Shown piece after piece: positions 17,173 through 25,857 of a DNA stretch of 64,000 bases. The DNA comes from Saprospiraceae bacterium (GTDB lineage: Bacteria; Bacteroidota; Bacteroidia; Chitinophagales; Saprospiraceae): the NCBI GenBank assembly GCA_027488855.1, contig JAIYAV010000207.1:1-64000 (forward strand), given 5' to 3'. Position numbers and translations under genes: made by a program. Position 1 is the stretch's first letter. Every line of letters starts with the position of its first letter. The notes beneath the pieces were generated by a model. It did no database searches. It was not told the DNA's origin and saw only the letters and a program-made list of their open reading frames with translations.

Positions 17173-17317
17173 ACTTTAGCCGTCGTTTCGTCAGTAAATT
17201 TTTTGCACAATTAAGTAGTCCCGGATGGCGTACTCGCTGCTCAAGATAGGGATATTCGGAAATTTTGGCACCGATTTGAAAGAAAAGCTCCAATTTGTCT
17301 GCTGTTCCCAAAGTTGA

Positions 17318-18139
17318 TTAATAACATCTATTCGAAAGTGGAGATAAGTTACCCTCTTGATAAACATGCCACTCCAGGCCAATAAAAACCATAAAATACG
17401 GTTTGTTTTGGCTATCAACGCCATAATTTTGTACTGGGTATCGTCCGGTTAATTTCTTTTTTTGCCCATTGCAATCCTCATAGGAGATGTCAAATTGTTT
17501 GACCGAGTCGCAATAGACTTGTGAATTAGGGTCATAGTAATACGTATAAGTTCCCTTGTCTCTTGAGATATCGAATTTTTTTGTTTTGTAGTCATACATC
17601 TTTTCGTATTCCACAAATTTAACGACACACTGATTTTTGCTATCCAATAACTTGAGGTCGATTTTGCGAGAACTATACATTTCATTTAGGATATCCGTAG
17701 AACCTGTCCCAATTGAAGTTTTGACATCTGTTTCATGGCTTAACCACAGGGGCACGAAAATTTTTTTATTTTTCACTTTGATAATGACCTGTTGAGTGGG
17801 GTCTTGCAAACTCGAACGCAGGCTGTATATGGCGTGGATGGTCTTTTTAGAAGGTAAAAGTTCAAAACTCAAAAGATAAGGAGAATCATCATGTAGTAAA
17901 AATGAGTCAATGCAATATTCATTTTCTAACAAATATATTTTTGTAAACAACAGCCCCCAATTATTATAAGCGATTATCTCAAATGTTTTACCCTGCTCAT
18001 CCTTGATAGCATGTCGAATAACTTTAAATACTTCTTCGTCCGGAGTATTAAGTTTGAAAACCTTTTTTCCTTGCTGTGTACAAGACAGAACTGACAAAAA
18101 CAAGAATGAAATTGCTCCCATTAATAGGCTCTTATGCAT
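17318..18139 (-). CDS. lipoprotein of unknown function
   Basis: A 273-residue protein with a lipoprotein signal peptide: hydrophobic stretch LLMGAISFLFLSVLSC, with Cys about residue 20 preceded by VLS. The mature part is predicted mostly beta (YLLSFELLPSKKTIHAIYSL; QVIIKVKNKKIFVPLWL) and ends in YPVQNYGVDSQNKPYFMVFIG. No family is recognised. It is more AT-rich than its neighbours, which may mean a recently acquired gene. The 145 nt between it and the transporter hold nothing recognisable. Confidence 0.65.
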   Translation of the reverse strand: MHKSLLMGAISFLFLSVLSCTQQGKKVFKLNTPDEEVFKVIRHAIKDEQGKTFEIIAYNNWGLLFTKIYLLENEYCIDSFLLHDDSPYLLSFELLPSKKTIHAIYSLRSSLQDPTQQVIIKVKNKKIFVPLWLSHETDVKTSIGTGSTDILNEMYSSRKIDLKLLDSKNQCVVKFVEYEKMYDYKTKKFDISRDKGTYTYYYDPNSQVYCDSVKQFDISYEDCNGQKKKLTGRYPVQNYGVDSQNKPYFMVFIGLEWHVYQEGNLSPLSNRCY

Positions 18140-18322
18140 TTTTTTGAATTTATAGAGGTGAACGAATTGATGAACAATATAACAATGTTTAGTTAAGAAA
18201 TGAAAACAATAAATAGGTCACGCTTTCCGTCCACACCAAGACATTTTCACCAAAAGTCCGCACTTCCCACTAGCATTTCCGCCATAAAACCCGCAATTTC
18301 GCCTTTAAACAATTCCAAAGCC

Positions 18323-19144
18323 ATGCGCAGCCTCATTCTCTCTTTTTTCCTGGCCTTTTCCCTTTTTACTTGTCAAGAAATTCCTCCGGTGATAACGCCC
18401 CTGGAGCCGGGTGGCCCCACTGTGAACGTCAAACGGCGAGTCCTGATCGAAGAATTTACTGGCGTGCGCTGCGTCAATTGCCCAGCGGGTACCGTGGAGG
18501 TGCTCAATCTGCGGGAATTGTACAAGGATCAGGTCATTTCCGTGGGCGTACATGCGGGTTCCTTTGCGCCGCCCTATCCCGATAGCAAGTACGACTTCCG
18601 CACCCCTGAGGGCGATGGCATCATCAACCTTCTAGGCAAACCACTGGGTTATCCTTCGGCAGTAGTAAACCGCAAATTGTACGATGGCGAATTTGACCTA
18701 CAATTGGGGCGCTCGCAATGGGCTGGGTTTATTGCCCAAGAGCTGGCTGCTGCGCCCATAGTAGACCTGAAACTCAGCAAAACCTACAATGCAACGACCC
18801 GCGTACTCAAAGTCACCATCGATACCGAGGTGCTGCAAACCCTACCCCAGGACGATATCCGCCTCAGCGTGATGCTCGCCGAAGACCAGATCGTGGACGT
18901 ACAACTCACTCCGGATGGCAAAAAAAGTGATTACAGCCACCGCCACAACTTGCGCGACATGCTCACTGCTTTTGACGGCGACTTGATTGGTGGAGAATTA
19001 AAGAGCAGCAAAAAAAGCTCGCGCAGCTATACCTTTACTTTGCCCGCAAATTGGGTGGCTAGCCAGTGCAGCATCATCGCTTTTGCCCATTTGGGCGGCG
19101 GGAAGTTGGATGTGTTGCAGGTGATTGAGGGGGAAATACTATAA
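18323..19144 (+). CDS. Omp28-related lipoprotein with thioredoxin-like fold
   Basis: About 273 residues from the ATG at 18323, which begins a lipoprotein signal (MRSLILSFFLAFSLFTCQE, Cys 17). In-frame sequence upstream has no signal features and was not used. The mature start is RRVLIEEFTGVRCVNCPAGTVEV, with a CxxC motif (CVNC) in the position of a thioredoxin active site, as in the Omp28/DUF-type lipoproteins of Porphyromonas and relatives. GYPSAVVNRKLYDG corresponds to the cis-Pro region. The C-terminal half is a beta-sandwich-like domain. It is probably anchored to the outer membrane. Redox activity is inferred, not shown. Confidence 0.82.
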   Translation: MRSLILSFFLAFSLFTCQEIPPVITPLEPGGPTVNVKRRVLIEEFTGVRCVNCPAGTVEVLNLRELYKDQVISVGVHAGSFAPPYPDSKYDFRTPEGDGIINLLGKPLGYPSAVVNRKLYDGEFDLQLGRSQWAGFIAQELAAAPIVDLKLSKTYNATTRVLKVTIDTEVLQTLPQDDIRLSVMLAEDQIVDVQLTPDGKKSDYSHRHNLRDMLTAFDGDLIGGELKSSKKSSRSYTFTLPANWVASQCSIIAFAHLGGGKLDVLQVIEGEIL

Positions 19145-19150
19145 TGAAGA

Positions 19151-19261
19151 GATGAGAGATGAAAGATGAGAGATGAAAGAGGCTACCGCAGAGACTTAGA
19201 CGAGGTCATCGTCAAAAACGCTGCGGTAGCCTCTTTCATCTCTCATCTTTCCTCTTTCATC
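19151..19261. repeat. 41-nt inverted repeat between convergent genes
   Basis: The left arm at 19151-19191 and right arm at 19221-19261 are reverse complements, perfect over the inner 31 nt (ending GGCTACCGCAG / CTGCGGTAGCC). The outer part is made of short GATGAAA/GATGAGA words. The 29-nt centre contains GAGACTTAGACGAGGTCATC. It lies between the convergent Omp28 and response-regulator genes and would form a strong hairpin in either transcript, so it may act as a bidirectional terminator or belong to a repeat family. Confidence 0.85.
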
Positions 19262-19266
19262 CCTCC

Positions 19267-20316
19267 TTACGCCGGCATATTCATCAATTTCTTCTTGTCC
19301 CGTATCGTAATCATGCCATCGGTGATGTCAATGTAGCCATCTTGCTTGAATTCGGTGAGCATGCGGATCACACTTTCCTTGGCGGTACCGACGATGCGGG
19401 CCAGGTCGTCGCGCAAGACGTTGATTTCGTCTCGGCCTTCCTTTTCAGCGAGTAGCAATACCGCATCGGCTACCCGTTTGCGTACGGAATTGTAGGCCAA
19501 CTGCAGGAGTTGTTCTTCTTTTTCAGCGATGTTGTTGGCCAACATTTTGATCAATTGGGAGGAAACATCGCGGTTGGCATGGAGTAGCGCGGTGAAGTCT
19601 TCTTTAGGGATGATGCTCACTTCGGCGTCTTCCAGCGCTGCCGCTGAGTCGTCGTAAGTGCTGTCTTTGATCAGGTTGACATAGCCAATGAAATCGCCCT
19701 CGGTGAAAATATCGATGATGTATTCCTTGCCACTTTCGTTGGTTTTAAAAACCTTCACTTTCCCACTTTTGACAAAATAGAGGTAGCGTGGATAATCGCC
19801 CTCTTCATACACCAGGTCGCGCTTTTTATAGTGTTTGATCTTGCGGTTGTCCGATAGTTTTTTGAGTTCTTCGTACCCTTTGGCGGCATTGATAAAGGCT
19901 GTGATGCCTTGCTCAGTGCGGTCGAACTGTTTGCGCAGGTGCTCACTTTTTTTCAGCCGGGTTTCGATCACGGCCAGGAGTTCGTCCTTAAAAAAAGGCT
20001 TGGTGATGTAGTCGTCTGCGCCCAGGTTCATGCCCCGGCGGAAGTCGACCCTTTCCGTTTTGGCCGTCAAAAAGACGAAGGGAATTGCGGCAGTTTCGGG
20101 GCGTTTGCCTAAAATATTGAGCACACCAAAACCATCGAGTTTGGGCATCATCACATCACAAAGGATCAGGTCCGGCTTGACTCGTTGAGCCGCTTCTACA
20201 CCAACGGTGCCATCTTCAGCCAAATGCACCTCATACCCGGAGAGCTCCAGGATTTCCTCCAGGTTTTCGCGCACTTCCTGGTTGTCTTCAATGACCAGAA
20301 TTTTTTGCTTGTTCAT
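19267..20316 (-). CDS. response regulator fused to Crp/Fnr-type regulator
   Basis: A 349-residue fusion. Residues 1-125 form a receiver domain: acidic pocket around E10-D11, phospho-acceptor Asp in LILCDVMMPKLDG, Thr in VFLTAK and Lys in YITKPF. A helical linker is followed by a cyclic-nucleotide-binding-like barrel (about 160-265; YKKRDLVYEEGDYPRYLYFVKSGKVKVF) and a Crp-type helix-turn-helix (LRDDLARIVGTAKESVIRMLTEFKQDGYI). The cNMP pocket lacks the usual R-S pair at the phosphate cassette as far as can be seen, so ligand binding is uncertain. It is encoded 12 nt downstream of a histidine kinase, which is presumably its partner, so the fusion would couple phosphorylation to Crp-type DNA binding. 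Confidence 0.9.
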   Translation of the reverse strand: MNKQKILVIEDNQEVRENLEEILELSGYEVHLAEDGTVGVEAAQRVKPDLILCDVMMPKLDGFGVLNILGKRPETAAIPFVFLTAKTERVDFRRGMNLGADDYITKPFFKDELLAVIETRLKKSEHLRKQFDRTEQGITAFINAAKGYEELKKLSDNRKIKHYKKRDLVYEEGDYPRYLYFVKSGKVKVFKTNESGKEYIIDIFTEGDFIGYVNLIKDSTYDDSAAALEDAEVSIIPKEDFTALLHANRDVSSQLIKMLANNIAEKEEQLLQLAYNSVRKRVADAVLLLAEKEGRDEINVLRDDLARIVGTAKESVIRMLTEFKQDGYIDITDGMITIRDKKKLMNMPA

Positions 20317-20328
20317 CGTTGTGGTGTT

Positions 20329-21612
20329 TTATTTTTCTAAGGGAATGTGAACGTGGAAGGTAGTACCCTCGCCCAAGGTACTTTCAAAATGAATCCGTCC
20401 GTTCATCAATTCCACATAACGTTTGACAATATTCAATCCCAAGCCCGTTCCTGGAATATTTTCGGCGTTGTGGGCTCGAAAAAAACGGGTGAACAGATGT
20501 TGCTGCTCTTCCTCTGGTATCCCAATGCCATGATCCTGAATACTGACGTTCAATTCATTGTTTTCAATCGACACATAACAATCGATGGCTTTGCCCGACT
20601 CTGAATACTTGATGGCATTGGAAAAGAGGTTGATGAATACATTTTTCAACATCTTTTTGTCCAGGGTTATCAAAGTATCTGCGCTTAATCCATGATGCTG
20701 GAGGATTTGCCCGGGTTTAAGGATGGCTTGAACATCGTCCATCACCTCATGACAAAACTCTCCCAGATTGAATTCGATAGGAGTAATGCTGATTTTCCCC
20801 TCTTCGAGTTTGCTCAAAGACAAAAAATCATTCAGGATACTAATCAGGTTGTTGACTGCAGATTTAATGCGGGTGGTATGCCGTAGCCTTTTGTCTTGTT
20901 GGCCTTCACTCGTGTACATCTCCAGCAAGTCTGCTGAAGAAAGAATAGTACTCAAGGGGGTGCGAAACTCGTGGGAAGCCATCGACACGAACCTCGATTT
21001 AAGGGTGTTCAGTTCCCGTTCCTTTTCAATGGCTTTGCGCAAGTCCTGTTCGTTTTTGCGCAAGGTAGTTTCTGCCGCTTTGCGTTCCTGAATTTCGAAC
21101 TCCAATTGATTGTTGGTATTCAGGAGTTGATTGATTGTGGCTGCGAGTTCTTCTGTGCGGGTACTTACTTCTTCTTCCAGGTGTTGATTGAGTTCTACGA
21201 TGCGGGCTTCGGCGGCTTTTTGGGCGCTTAAATCGTGCAAAATGCCAGTGAATACCATTCTTTCGGGCAATTGAACCTCACTGATGCTGAGTCGAAGGGG
21301 GAAAGTGCTGAGGTCTTTGCGCAAGCCCATTACTTCTCGGCCAATGCCAATGATTTTTCGCACGCCAGTACGGATGTAGTTTTGGATGTAGCTATCGTGT
21401 ATGTCCCGATGTGGATTCGGCATGAGCATACTAATATTTTGCCCCACCAATTCTTCTTCCGAATAAGCAAACAAACGCGCGGCGGCCTCATTCACGAGTT
21501 CAATGATCCCCTGTTCATCGATGATGATGATGCCATCGGTGGCCGTTTTGATGATGGCCTTCAACCGCAAGGCTGCTTCAGAGTCGTGTTGATGTGCAAT
21601 GATCCAGTCCAA
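20329..21612 (-). CDS. PAS-domain sensor histidine kinase
   Basis: A 427-residue kinase with no membrane helices. There is one FixL-like PAS domain (about 17-130; TDGIIIIDEQGIIELVNEAAARLF), a coiled-coil linker (EARIVELNQHLEEEVSTRTEELAATINQ), then HisKA with the phospho-His in MASHEFRTPLSTIL. The ATPase has the N box NVFINLFSNAIKYS, DHGIGIPEEEQ and GTGLGLNIVK. It is a soluble cytoplasmic sensor; no heme ligand can be asserted. The start appears to be a TTG (21610-21612), since no ATG precedes the PAS domain in frame. It forms a two-gene operon with the receiver-Crp fusion 12 nt downstream. Confidence 0.9.
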   Translation of the reverse strand: MDWIIAHQHDSEAALRLKAIIKTATDGIIIIDEQGIIELVNEAAARLFAYSEEELVGQNISMLMPNPHRDIHDSYIQNYIRTGVRKIIGIGREVMGLRKDLSTFPLRLSISEVQLPERMVFTGILHDLSAQKAAEARIVELNQHLEEEVSTRTEELAATINQLLNTNNQLEFEIQERKAAETTLRKNEQDLRKAIEKERELNTLKSRFVSMASHEFRTPLSTILSSADLLEMYTSEGQQDKRLRHTTRIKSAVNNLISILNDFLSLSKLEEGKISITPIEFNLGEFCHEVMDDVQAILKPGQILQHHGLSADTLITLDKKMLKNVFINLFSNAIKYSESGKAIDCYVSIENNELNVSIQDHGIGIPEEEQQHLFTRFFRAHNAENIPGTGLGLNIVKRYVELMNGRIHFESTLGEGTTFHVHIPLEK

Positions 21613-21780
21613 ACCAATGATAATTTTGTGCTGTGAAGGTAAGATAAGTATTCTTTCGGTAATGACTTAATATGTCACTTAACCTGATGACAAAAGTCAT
21701 TCCCCAAAAAAAACAGAAGTCTGATCTTGTGAGGGCAGAATAGTAGTGCCATGGTAAGAACAATATTTGAACGAAACGCG

Positions 21781-22065
21781 ATGGAGCAATCAAGCAAGGC
21801 CCAAATCAAGTTATTAGGGATAGGCTCGGCCAAAGACCGCGCGCTAAAAGCCAACCTATTGGCTGCCCTAGAGGCCTTGAACTTGGAGGTAGAATTACTG
21901 GAAATAAGTAATGTCAATGAAATCCTCAGTTATGGCATTTCAGGTATTCCCGCCATTTTGCTGGATGATAAAATTATCTTCCAAAAAATCGTCCCTTCCA
22001 TAGAGGAGTTATGTACCGTATTGAACGAATTGCTGCAATACCGGGAAAGTCGTAAAAGGGGCTAA
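21781..22065 (+). CDS. thioredoxin-like protein lacking the CxxC motif
   Basis: About 94 residues from the ATG at 21781; another ATG 30 nt upstream is possible. The layout is that of the small redox-active disulfide proteins (thioredoxin_3 type): IKLLGIGSAKDRALKANLLAA at the N-terminus, then VELLEISNVNEILSYGISGIPAILLDDKIIF, where GIPA is the cis-Pro loop. In active relatives the first loop reads GCxxC; here it is GSAKD, with Ser16 and Asp19 replacing both cysteines, and the protein has only one Cys (near the C-terminus). So the thiol chemistry is lost. It is transcribed divergently from the histidine kinase. A binding or structural role is inferred. Confidence 0.75.
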   Translation: MEQSSKAQIKLLGIGSAKDRALKANLLAALEALNLEVELLEISNVNEILSYGISGIPAILLDDKIIFQKIVPSIEELCTVLNELLQYRESRKRG

Positions 22066-22243
22066 TCGCCAGCCTCGCTCAACCCATTTTTTGACAAATA
22101 TCACCACTTAGGTTTGACACTGCTCAGTACAAGCCTCGAACAGGCTATGTACTTTTGATTTGTGACGAATGAAGATCTAGAGGGACACTTAAACCAATTT
22201 TTAAGTACAGTTCCTTTTTTGTTTCACCCAATCCACATGTATT

Positions 22244-22684
22244 ATGAATCCGAATCGACCCATCAGCGAAATAATGACGGCCAAACTGATTACCGTCGGG
22301 CCAATGGACAGTGCTCATCAAGTCAAAGCGATATTTGACCAAAATGAGTTTCATCACCTGCCCGTAGTAGAGCCGAATGACAAGCTACTTGGCATCATCA
22401 GCAAGCAGGATTTTTACAAAGTGGCCTATGTACTGTCCTTACAAACGACAGGCCGAACCTGGTCAGAAAAAGAATACGAAGTGCTTAGTGCCAAAGATCT
22501 GATGACTGAACATCCGCTCACCTTGGAGCCAGAAGACACCATTGGACTGGCCGCAGATATTTTTTTAGCCAATCAATTCCATGCCATACCCGTTGTTGAG
22601 GCGGAGCGATTGATTGGCTTGGTCACGACCCACGACCTACTGTTGTATTCTTTTAACTCGCCCATTGTAGAAGAATGGCAATAA
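22244..22684 (+). CDS. two-CBS-domain protein
   Basis: A 146-residue protein made of two CBS domains only. The first has ISEIMTAKLITVGPMDSAHQVKAIF and HHLPVVEPNDKLLGIISKQD; the second has AKDLMTEHPLTLEPEDTIGLAADIF and HAIPVVEAERLIGLVTTHDLL. Such proteins bind adenosine nucleotides and modulate unknown partners. It differs from the CBS protein at 7645-8304, which has an extra C-terminal domain. It follows the thioredoxin-like gene by 178 nt, in which nothing else was seen, and ends at a strong terminator. Confidence 0.87.
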   Translation: MNPNRPISEIMTAKLITVGPMDSAHQVKAIFDQNEFHHLPVVEPNDKLLGIISKQDFYKVAYVLSLQTTGRTWSEKEYEVLSAKDLMTEHPLTLEPEDTIGLAADIFLANQFHAIPVVEAERLIGLVTTHDLLLYSFNSPIVEEWQ

Positions 22685-22746
22685 AGACCATTTAGCTCAA
22701 ATTCATCGCATTTTCCTTTTGTGAAGGCTCTTCCGATTGAGGTAAA

Positions 22747-22786
22747 GAAAAAGCCCCCTGCTCGAACTGAACAGGAGGCTTTTTTA
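22747..22786. terminator. bidirectional Rho-independent terminator
   Basis: The stem AAAAAGCCCCCTG / CAGGAGGCTTTTTT (one mismatch or bulge) surrounds an 11-nt loop. There are A and T tracts on both sides. It lies between the convergent CBS and T9SS cargo genes. Confidence 0.85.
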
Positions 22787-22808
22787 ATTCGCATTACTTG
22801 TTGTAAAG

Positions 22809-24740
22809 TTATCGTTTGACAATTTTTTGGACATTCCCGATCAGGTTCCCCTTGGAATCGGTTATTCGTAAGAAATAGAAACCAGTCGGTTCGGAGCCTA
22901 TCGAAAGGAGGATTTGTTGCACAAATTGACCTTTGTACAAGGATTGCCCTCGCGAGTTGGTCAAGTCATAGAAGAGTTTGACTTGATTATCCGTTTGAAT
23001 AATCAATAAATCCGTGGTTGGGTTTGGATAAACCTTGAGACCTTCAGGAGCAACATCCAATGGAATATCTGGGTTAACGATCGTATCCTTTGGAGGAGTG
23101 ACCACAGTATCCTTCGGAGGCGTAACCACCGTATCTTTGGGCGGAGTGACCACAGTGTCTTTAGGTGGTGTAAGGATGGTATCTGGTGGATTGGTTACCA
23201 CGGTATCACCAGGGCCACCTATGACCACAGTTGTATCGACAGGATTTTTGATGGTATCCTTTGGAGGAGTGACCACGGTATCTTTCGGTGGTACAACAAC
23301 AGTGTCTTTCGGTGGCTTCGGAGGATCGAGTTTTTTGGGATCGAAGGTAGGTACAAAGATTGTCTTAGACACAATTGTGGTTACACTATCGCAGCTAGGA
23401 TCGATGAAAGACCGGGTGCGCAAAGTCAAAGTCAGGTCGTAAAAGCCAGTTCTTGGAAAAACATAGCGCAGGGTGTCCTTTGATTTGACCACCGTATCTC
23501 TCAAACCTTTAAAGCTCCAGAAGAAGGTAGAGTTTTTGACCATGGTATCGGTCAGGTTTCCACGGATGGAGAAAGTATAAAATGGTGCACCCAAAATCAG
23601 AGTATCCTCCACGATCGACAAATCTGCTGGTGGAATCAAGAAATTGAAAGCAGTACTTTGGAATTGTACCGACATGTCATCCAACCAAAGTTTCTCGTCT
23701 CCTTCGCCAGAAAACTCAACGATGTAAGTGATCTTATTGTAAAAAGCGACACTGTTTGGGGCCTTAGCTTCAATGTTTTGGTAGGTCATGTTCAGCCCCG
23801 TAAATTCAGCCAATTGAACCCGTTGAGAAAAAAGACCTTCCAATTCAGCCCAGACTTTTACGGTATCCAAAGGACTCACAAATTCATTGGGTGACATGAC
23901 TTTCAAGTTCAAGGCCAAATCGCCAAAGAACATGAAACAAGTGGAATAATTCAGGGGTTCCATCACCAAACGAGCTTTTCCTTTGACCCGTTCCAGCTCG
24001 ATGAAAGACTTACCTGAATAAGGGAAGTAACCTTTTGCATTGGCAGGATTATCCACCACTTTGGCACCTGTTGATTTACTGTTGCTCAACAACCAGGGTT
24101 TGCTCTGCCCCATTTCTGGCAAATTATAAGCTAGAAGTCCTTTGATGGATTCGTTGGTGGGTGCCGTAGTTTTTAATACCGCTTTTGACAAAGAAGCCGC
24201 TTCCAGGGTCTCATCCTTGTGGAACAACAATTTGTCAATGGTCATATTGCGGGTTGCTTCGGGCAACAAAACCACGGTATAGACTCTATTGGCGTTGAAG
24301 AAAAACGTGCGGCGAGAATTTTGCCAAACGTATTCAGCATCAGGGCCACCTGTAGCGCTTACCCGGCGACGGGTATTATTGGCGGCAGCTTCGTTGATTC
24401 TAGGCAGTACAAAACTTGCCGTTGGTGCAGAAAGTTTGCGGCTGAAGTACAAGGTGTAATTACCACTGTTGGTCACCTGAATGTGGTAAATGAGCTTGGA
24501 TGCATTGTAGTCAAGATTGGGAAAATTGCGGTCGGCAGTAGTAGTGACACCTTTGGTTTTTCCATCTTGTTTTATCTCCCAATTAGCCGTTTGACCTTGT
24601 CCGCTTGCTTGATTGTCAGCAAACGATTCTGCTTCGAAAAGCAAATAGGCAGACTCAGTCTGGTTAATGATGCGCGCAGTTTGAGCGGACGCGAAGAGAT
24701 AACAACCTGTTAGTAGCACGGATATGAATAGCCGAATCAT
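22809..24740 (-). CDS. secreted type IX cargo protein with PKD-like domain and DTVVTPPK repeats
   Basis: A 643-residue protein. It has a signal peptide (MIRLFISVLLTGCYLFASAQ), then about 350 residues of beta-rich, carbohydrate-binding-like domains (YLLFEAESFADNQASGQG is reminiscent of a CBM-type jelly roll). A PKD-like segment follows (FSIRGNLTDTMVKNSTFFWSF...TGFYDLTLTLRT). Next is a Pro/Thr-rich linker of DTVVTPPK repeats (about 480-560). The C-terminal ~75 residues form a type A sorting domain (LKVYPNPTTDLLIIQTDN...GFYFLRITDSKGN...KIVKR). It is expected to cross the outer membrane by the T9SS and be attached to the surface. Adhesion or glycan binding is inferred only. Confidence 0.87.
   Translation of the reverse strand: MIRLFISVLLTGCYLFASAQTARIINQTESAYLLFEAESFADNQASGQGQTANWEIKQDGKTKGVTTTADRNFPNLDYNASKLIYHIQVTNSGNYTLYFSRKLSAPTASFVLPRINEAAANNTRRRVSATGGPDAEYVWQNSRRTFFFNANRVYTVVLLPEATRNMTIDKLLFHKDETLEAASLSKAVLKTTAPTNESIKGLLAYNLPEMGQSKPWLLSNSKSTGAKVVDNPANAKGYFPYSGKSFIELERVKGKARLVMEPLNYSTCFMFFGDLALNLKVMSPNEFVSPLDTVKVWAELEGLFSQRVQLAEFTGLNMTYQNIEAKAPNSVAFYNKITYIVEFSGEGDEKLWLDDMSVQFQSTAFNFLIPPADLSIVEDTLILGAPFYTFSIRGNLTDTMVKNSTFFWSFKGLRDTVVKSKDTLRYVFPRTGFYDLTLTLRTRSFIDPSCDSVTTIVSKTIFVPTFDPKKLDPPKPPKDTVVVPPKDTVVTPPKDTIKNPVDTTVVIGGPGDTVVTNPPDTILTPPKDTVVTPPKDTVVTPPKDTVVTPPKDTIVNPDIPLDVAPEGLKVYPNPTTDLLIIQTDNQVKLFYDLTNSRGQSLYKGQFVQQILLSIGSEPTGFYFLRITDSKGNLIGNVQKIVKR
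23070..23325 (-). repeat. tandem 24-nt coding repeat (DTVVTPPK)
   Basis: About eight copies, some degenerate, of an 8-codon unit encoding D-T-V-V-T-P-P-K within the T9SS cargo gene, interrupted once by a short Gly-rich stretch. It makes a stiff Pro-rich stalk before the sorting domain. Copy number may vary by recombination or slippage. Confidence 0.85.
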
Positions 24741-24959
24741 GGGTATTATGATTGTGAAAAAGATGACGAAATAGAAACCAGATCAATTGGATGACCTTTA
24801 CAAAGGTCCAACTGGCTTTTTCATGAGTATGAATCCTGTGCAAGACTAAAAAACAAGAGCTAGGAGAGCAATTAGCTTTGCAAATATAAAAAACCTTTCT
24901 GGTTTCCTATAACATTTTTATTGATAATAACATAAAATACCGGGTGCAGGGTAGGTGGA

Positions 24960-25028
24960 AATGAAAAATGAAAAGTGAAAAGTGAAAAACAAATTCCACT
25001 TTTCATTTTTCATTTTTCACTTTTCATT
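24960..25028. repeat. imperfect inverted repeat of ATGAAAAGTG words
   Basis: The left arm 24961-24984 and right arm about 24997-25020 are reverse complements with one mismatch, each made of tandem ATGAAAAATG/GTGAAAAG words around a short centre. It lies directly after the stop of the SDR gene (minus strand). Similar in design, but not in sequence, to the repeat at 19151-19261. The rest of the 24741-24959 gap holds nothing recognisable apart from presumed promoter sequence. Confidence 0.75.
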
Positions 25029-25030
25029 CC

Positions 25031-25819
25031 TTAGATGCTTCGCGTTCTCCCCCCGTCCACCAAGATACTGGTACCTGTCACGTAGGCAGCGGCAGGTGTA
25101 CACAAAAAAGCGGCAACTGAGGCGATTTCTTCAGGGGTACCAAAACGTTTGGCGGGGATGGTTTCTCTGGCTTGATCCATCTCTTCTTCGAGGGTTATGC
25201 CTTTGCGTTGGGCCGCTCCGGAGAGGACTTCTTCCAGGCGTTCCGTTTCCGTAAAGCCGGGTAAAACGTTGTTTACGGTGATCCCAGAGGCGGCAATTTC
25301 GTTGGCGAGGGTCTTTGCCCAGGAGGCTACCGCCCCACGAGTGGTATTGGAAACCCCCAAATTGTCGAGTGGAACCCGCACCGAAGTGGAAACGATGTTC
25401 ACGATGCGGCCAAAACCTGCGGCTTTCATTTGAGGAATGACCAGCTGAGCCAAAAGGTGGTTACACAGGAGGTGGTTTTGGAATGCTTCGAGGAACTGTT
25501 CGGGTTTGGCGTCCAGAATGGGGCCACCGCTGGGCCCTCCAGTATTGTTGATCAGGATGTGGATGGGTTTTAGGGTCACCAAACCGTGTACCCGTCGGTG
25601 CAATTCTTCCCGTTTGGTAAAATCCACTACCAAAAAATCGTGCTGTTGATGGGGATAATTTTGTTCCAATTCTTGTACAACTTCAGCCAATAACTCCGCA
25701 GAGCGCGCCATAAGTGTTACATTTGCCCCTAGTTTGGCTAGCTCAATGGCGATGGCCTTACCAATTCCTTTGCTGCTACCACTGACGAGCGCGTTTTTGC
25801 CCTGAAGATTCAAATCCAT
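25031..25819 (-). CDS. short-chain dehydrogenase/reductase
   Basis: About 262 residues from the ATG at 25819; an in-frame TTG further upstream was rejected because it would overlap the divergent lpxH leader. The NAD(P) motif is SGSSKGIGKA (12-21 region). There is also NNTGGPSGG (usually NNAG) and the catalytic Ser-x-Tyr-x-Lys region as STSVRVPLDNLGVSNTTRGAVASW, where the usual YxxxK is replaced by an N-T-R pattern. The C-terminus has VLPGFTETERL and YVTGTSILVDGGRTRSI, as in classical SDRs. The atypical catalytic tetrad is shared with a subgroup of SDRs close to 3-oxoacyl-ACP reductase in sequence. Substrate unknown; cytoplasmic. Confidence 0.85.
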   Translation of the reverse strand: MDLNLQGKNALVSGSSKGIGKAIAIELAKLGANVTLMARSAELLAEVVQELEQNYPHQQHDFLVVDFTKREELHRRVHGLVTLKPIHILINNTGGPSGGPILDAKPEQFLEAFQNHLLCNHLLAQLVIPQMKAAGFGRIVNIVSTSVRVPLDNLGVSNTTRGAVASWAKTLANEIAASGITVNNVLPGFTETERLEEVLSGAAQRKGITLEEEMDQARETIPAKRFGTPEEIASVAAFLCTPAAAYVTGTSILVDGGRTRSI

Positions 25820-25857
25820 TGCTTGATTGTTTTGTAGCAGCAAAAATCGGAAATCTT

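Noticed and set aside
25031-25843. SDR start at an upstream TTG
   Set aside because: Would extend into the leader of the divergent lpxH gene and adds no conserved residues; the ATG at 25819 fits the start of the Rossmann strand.
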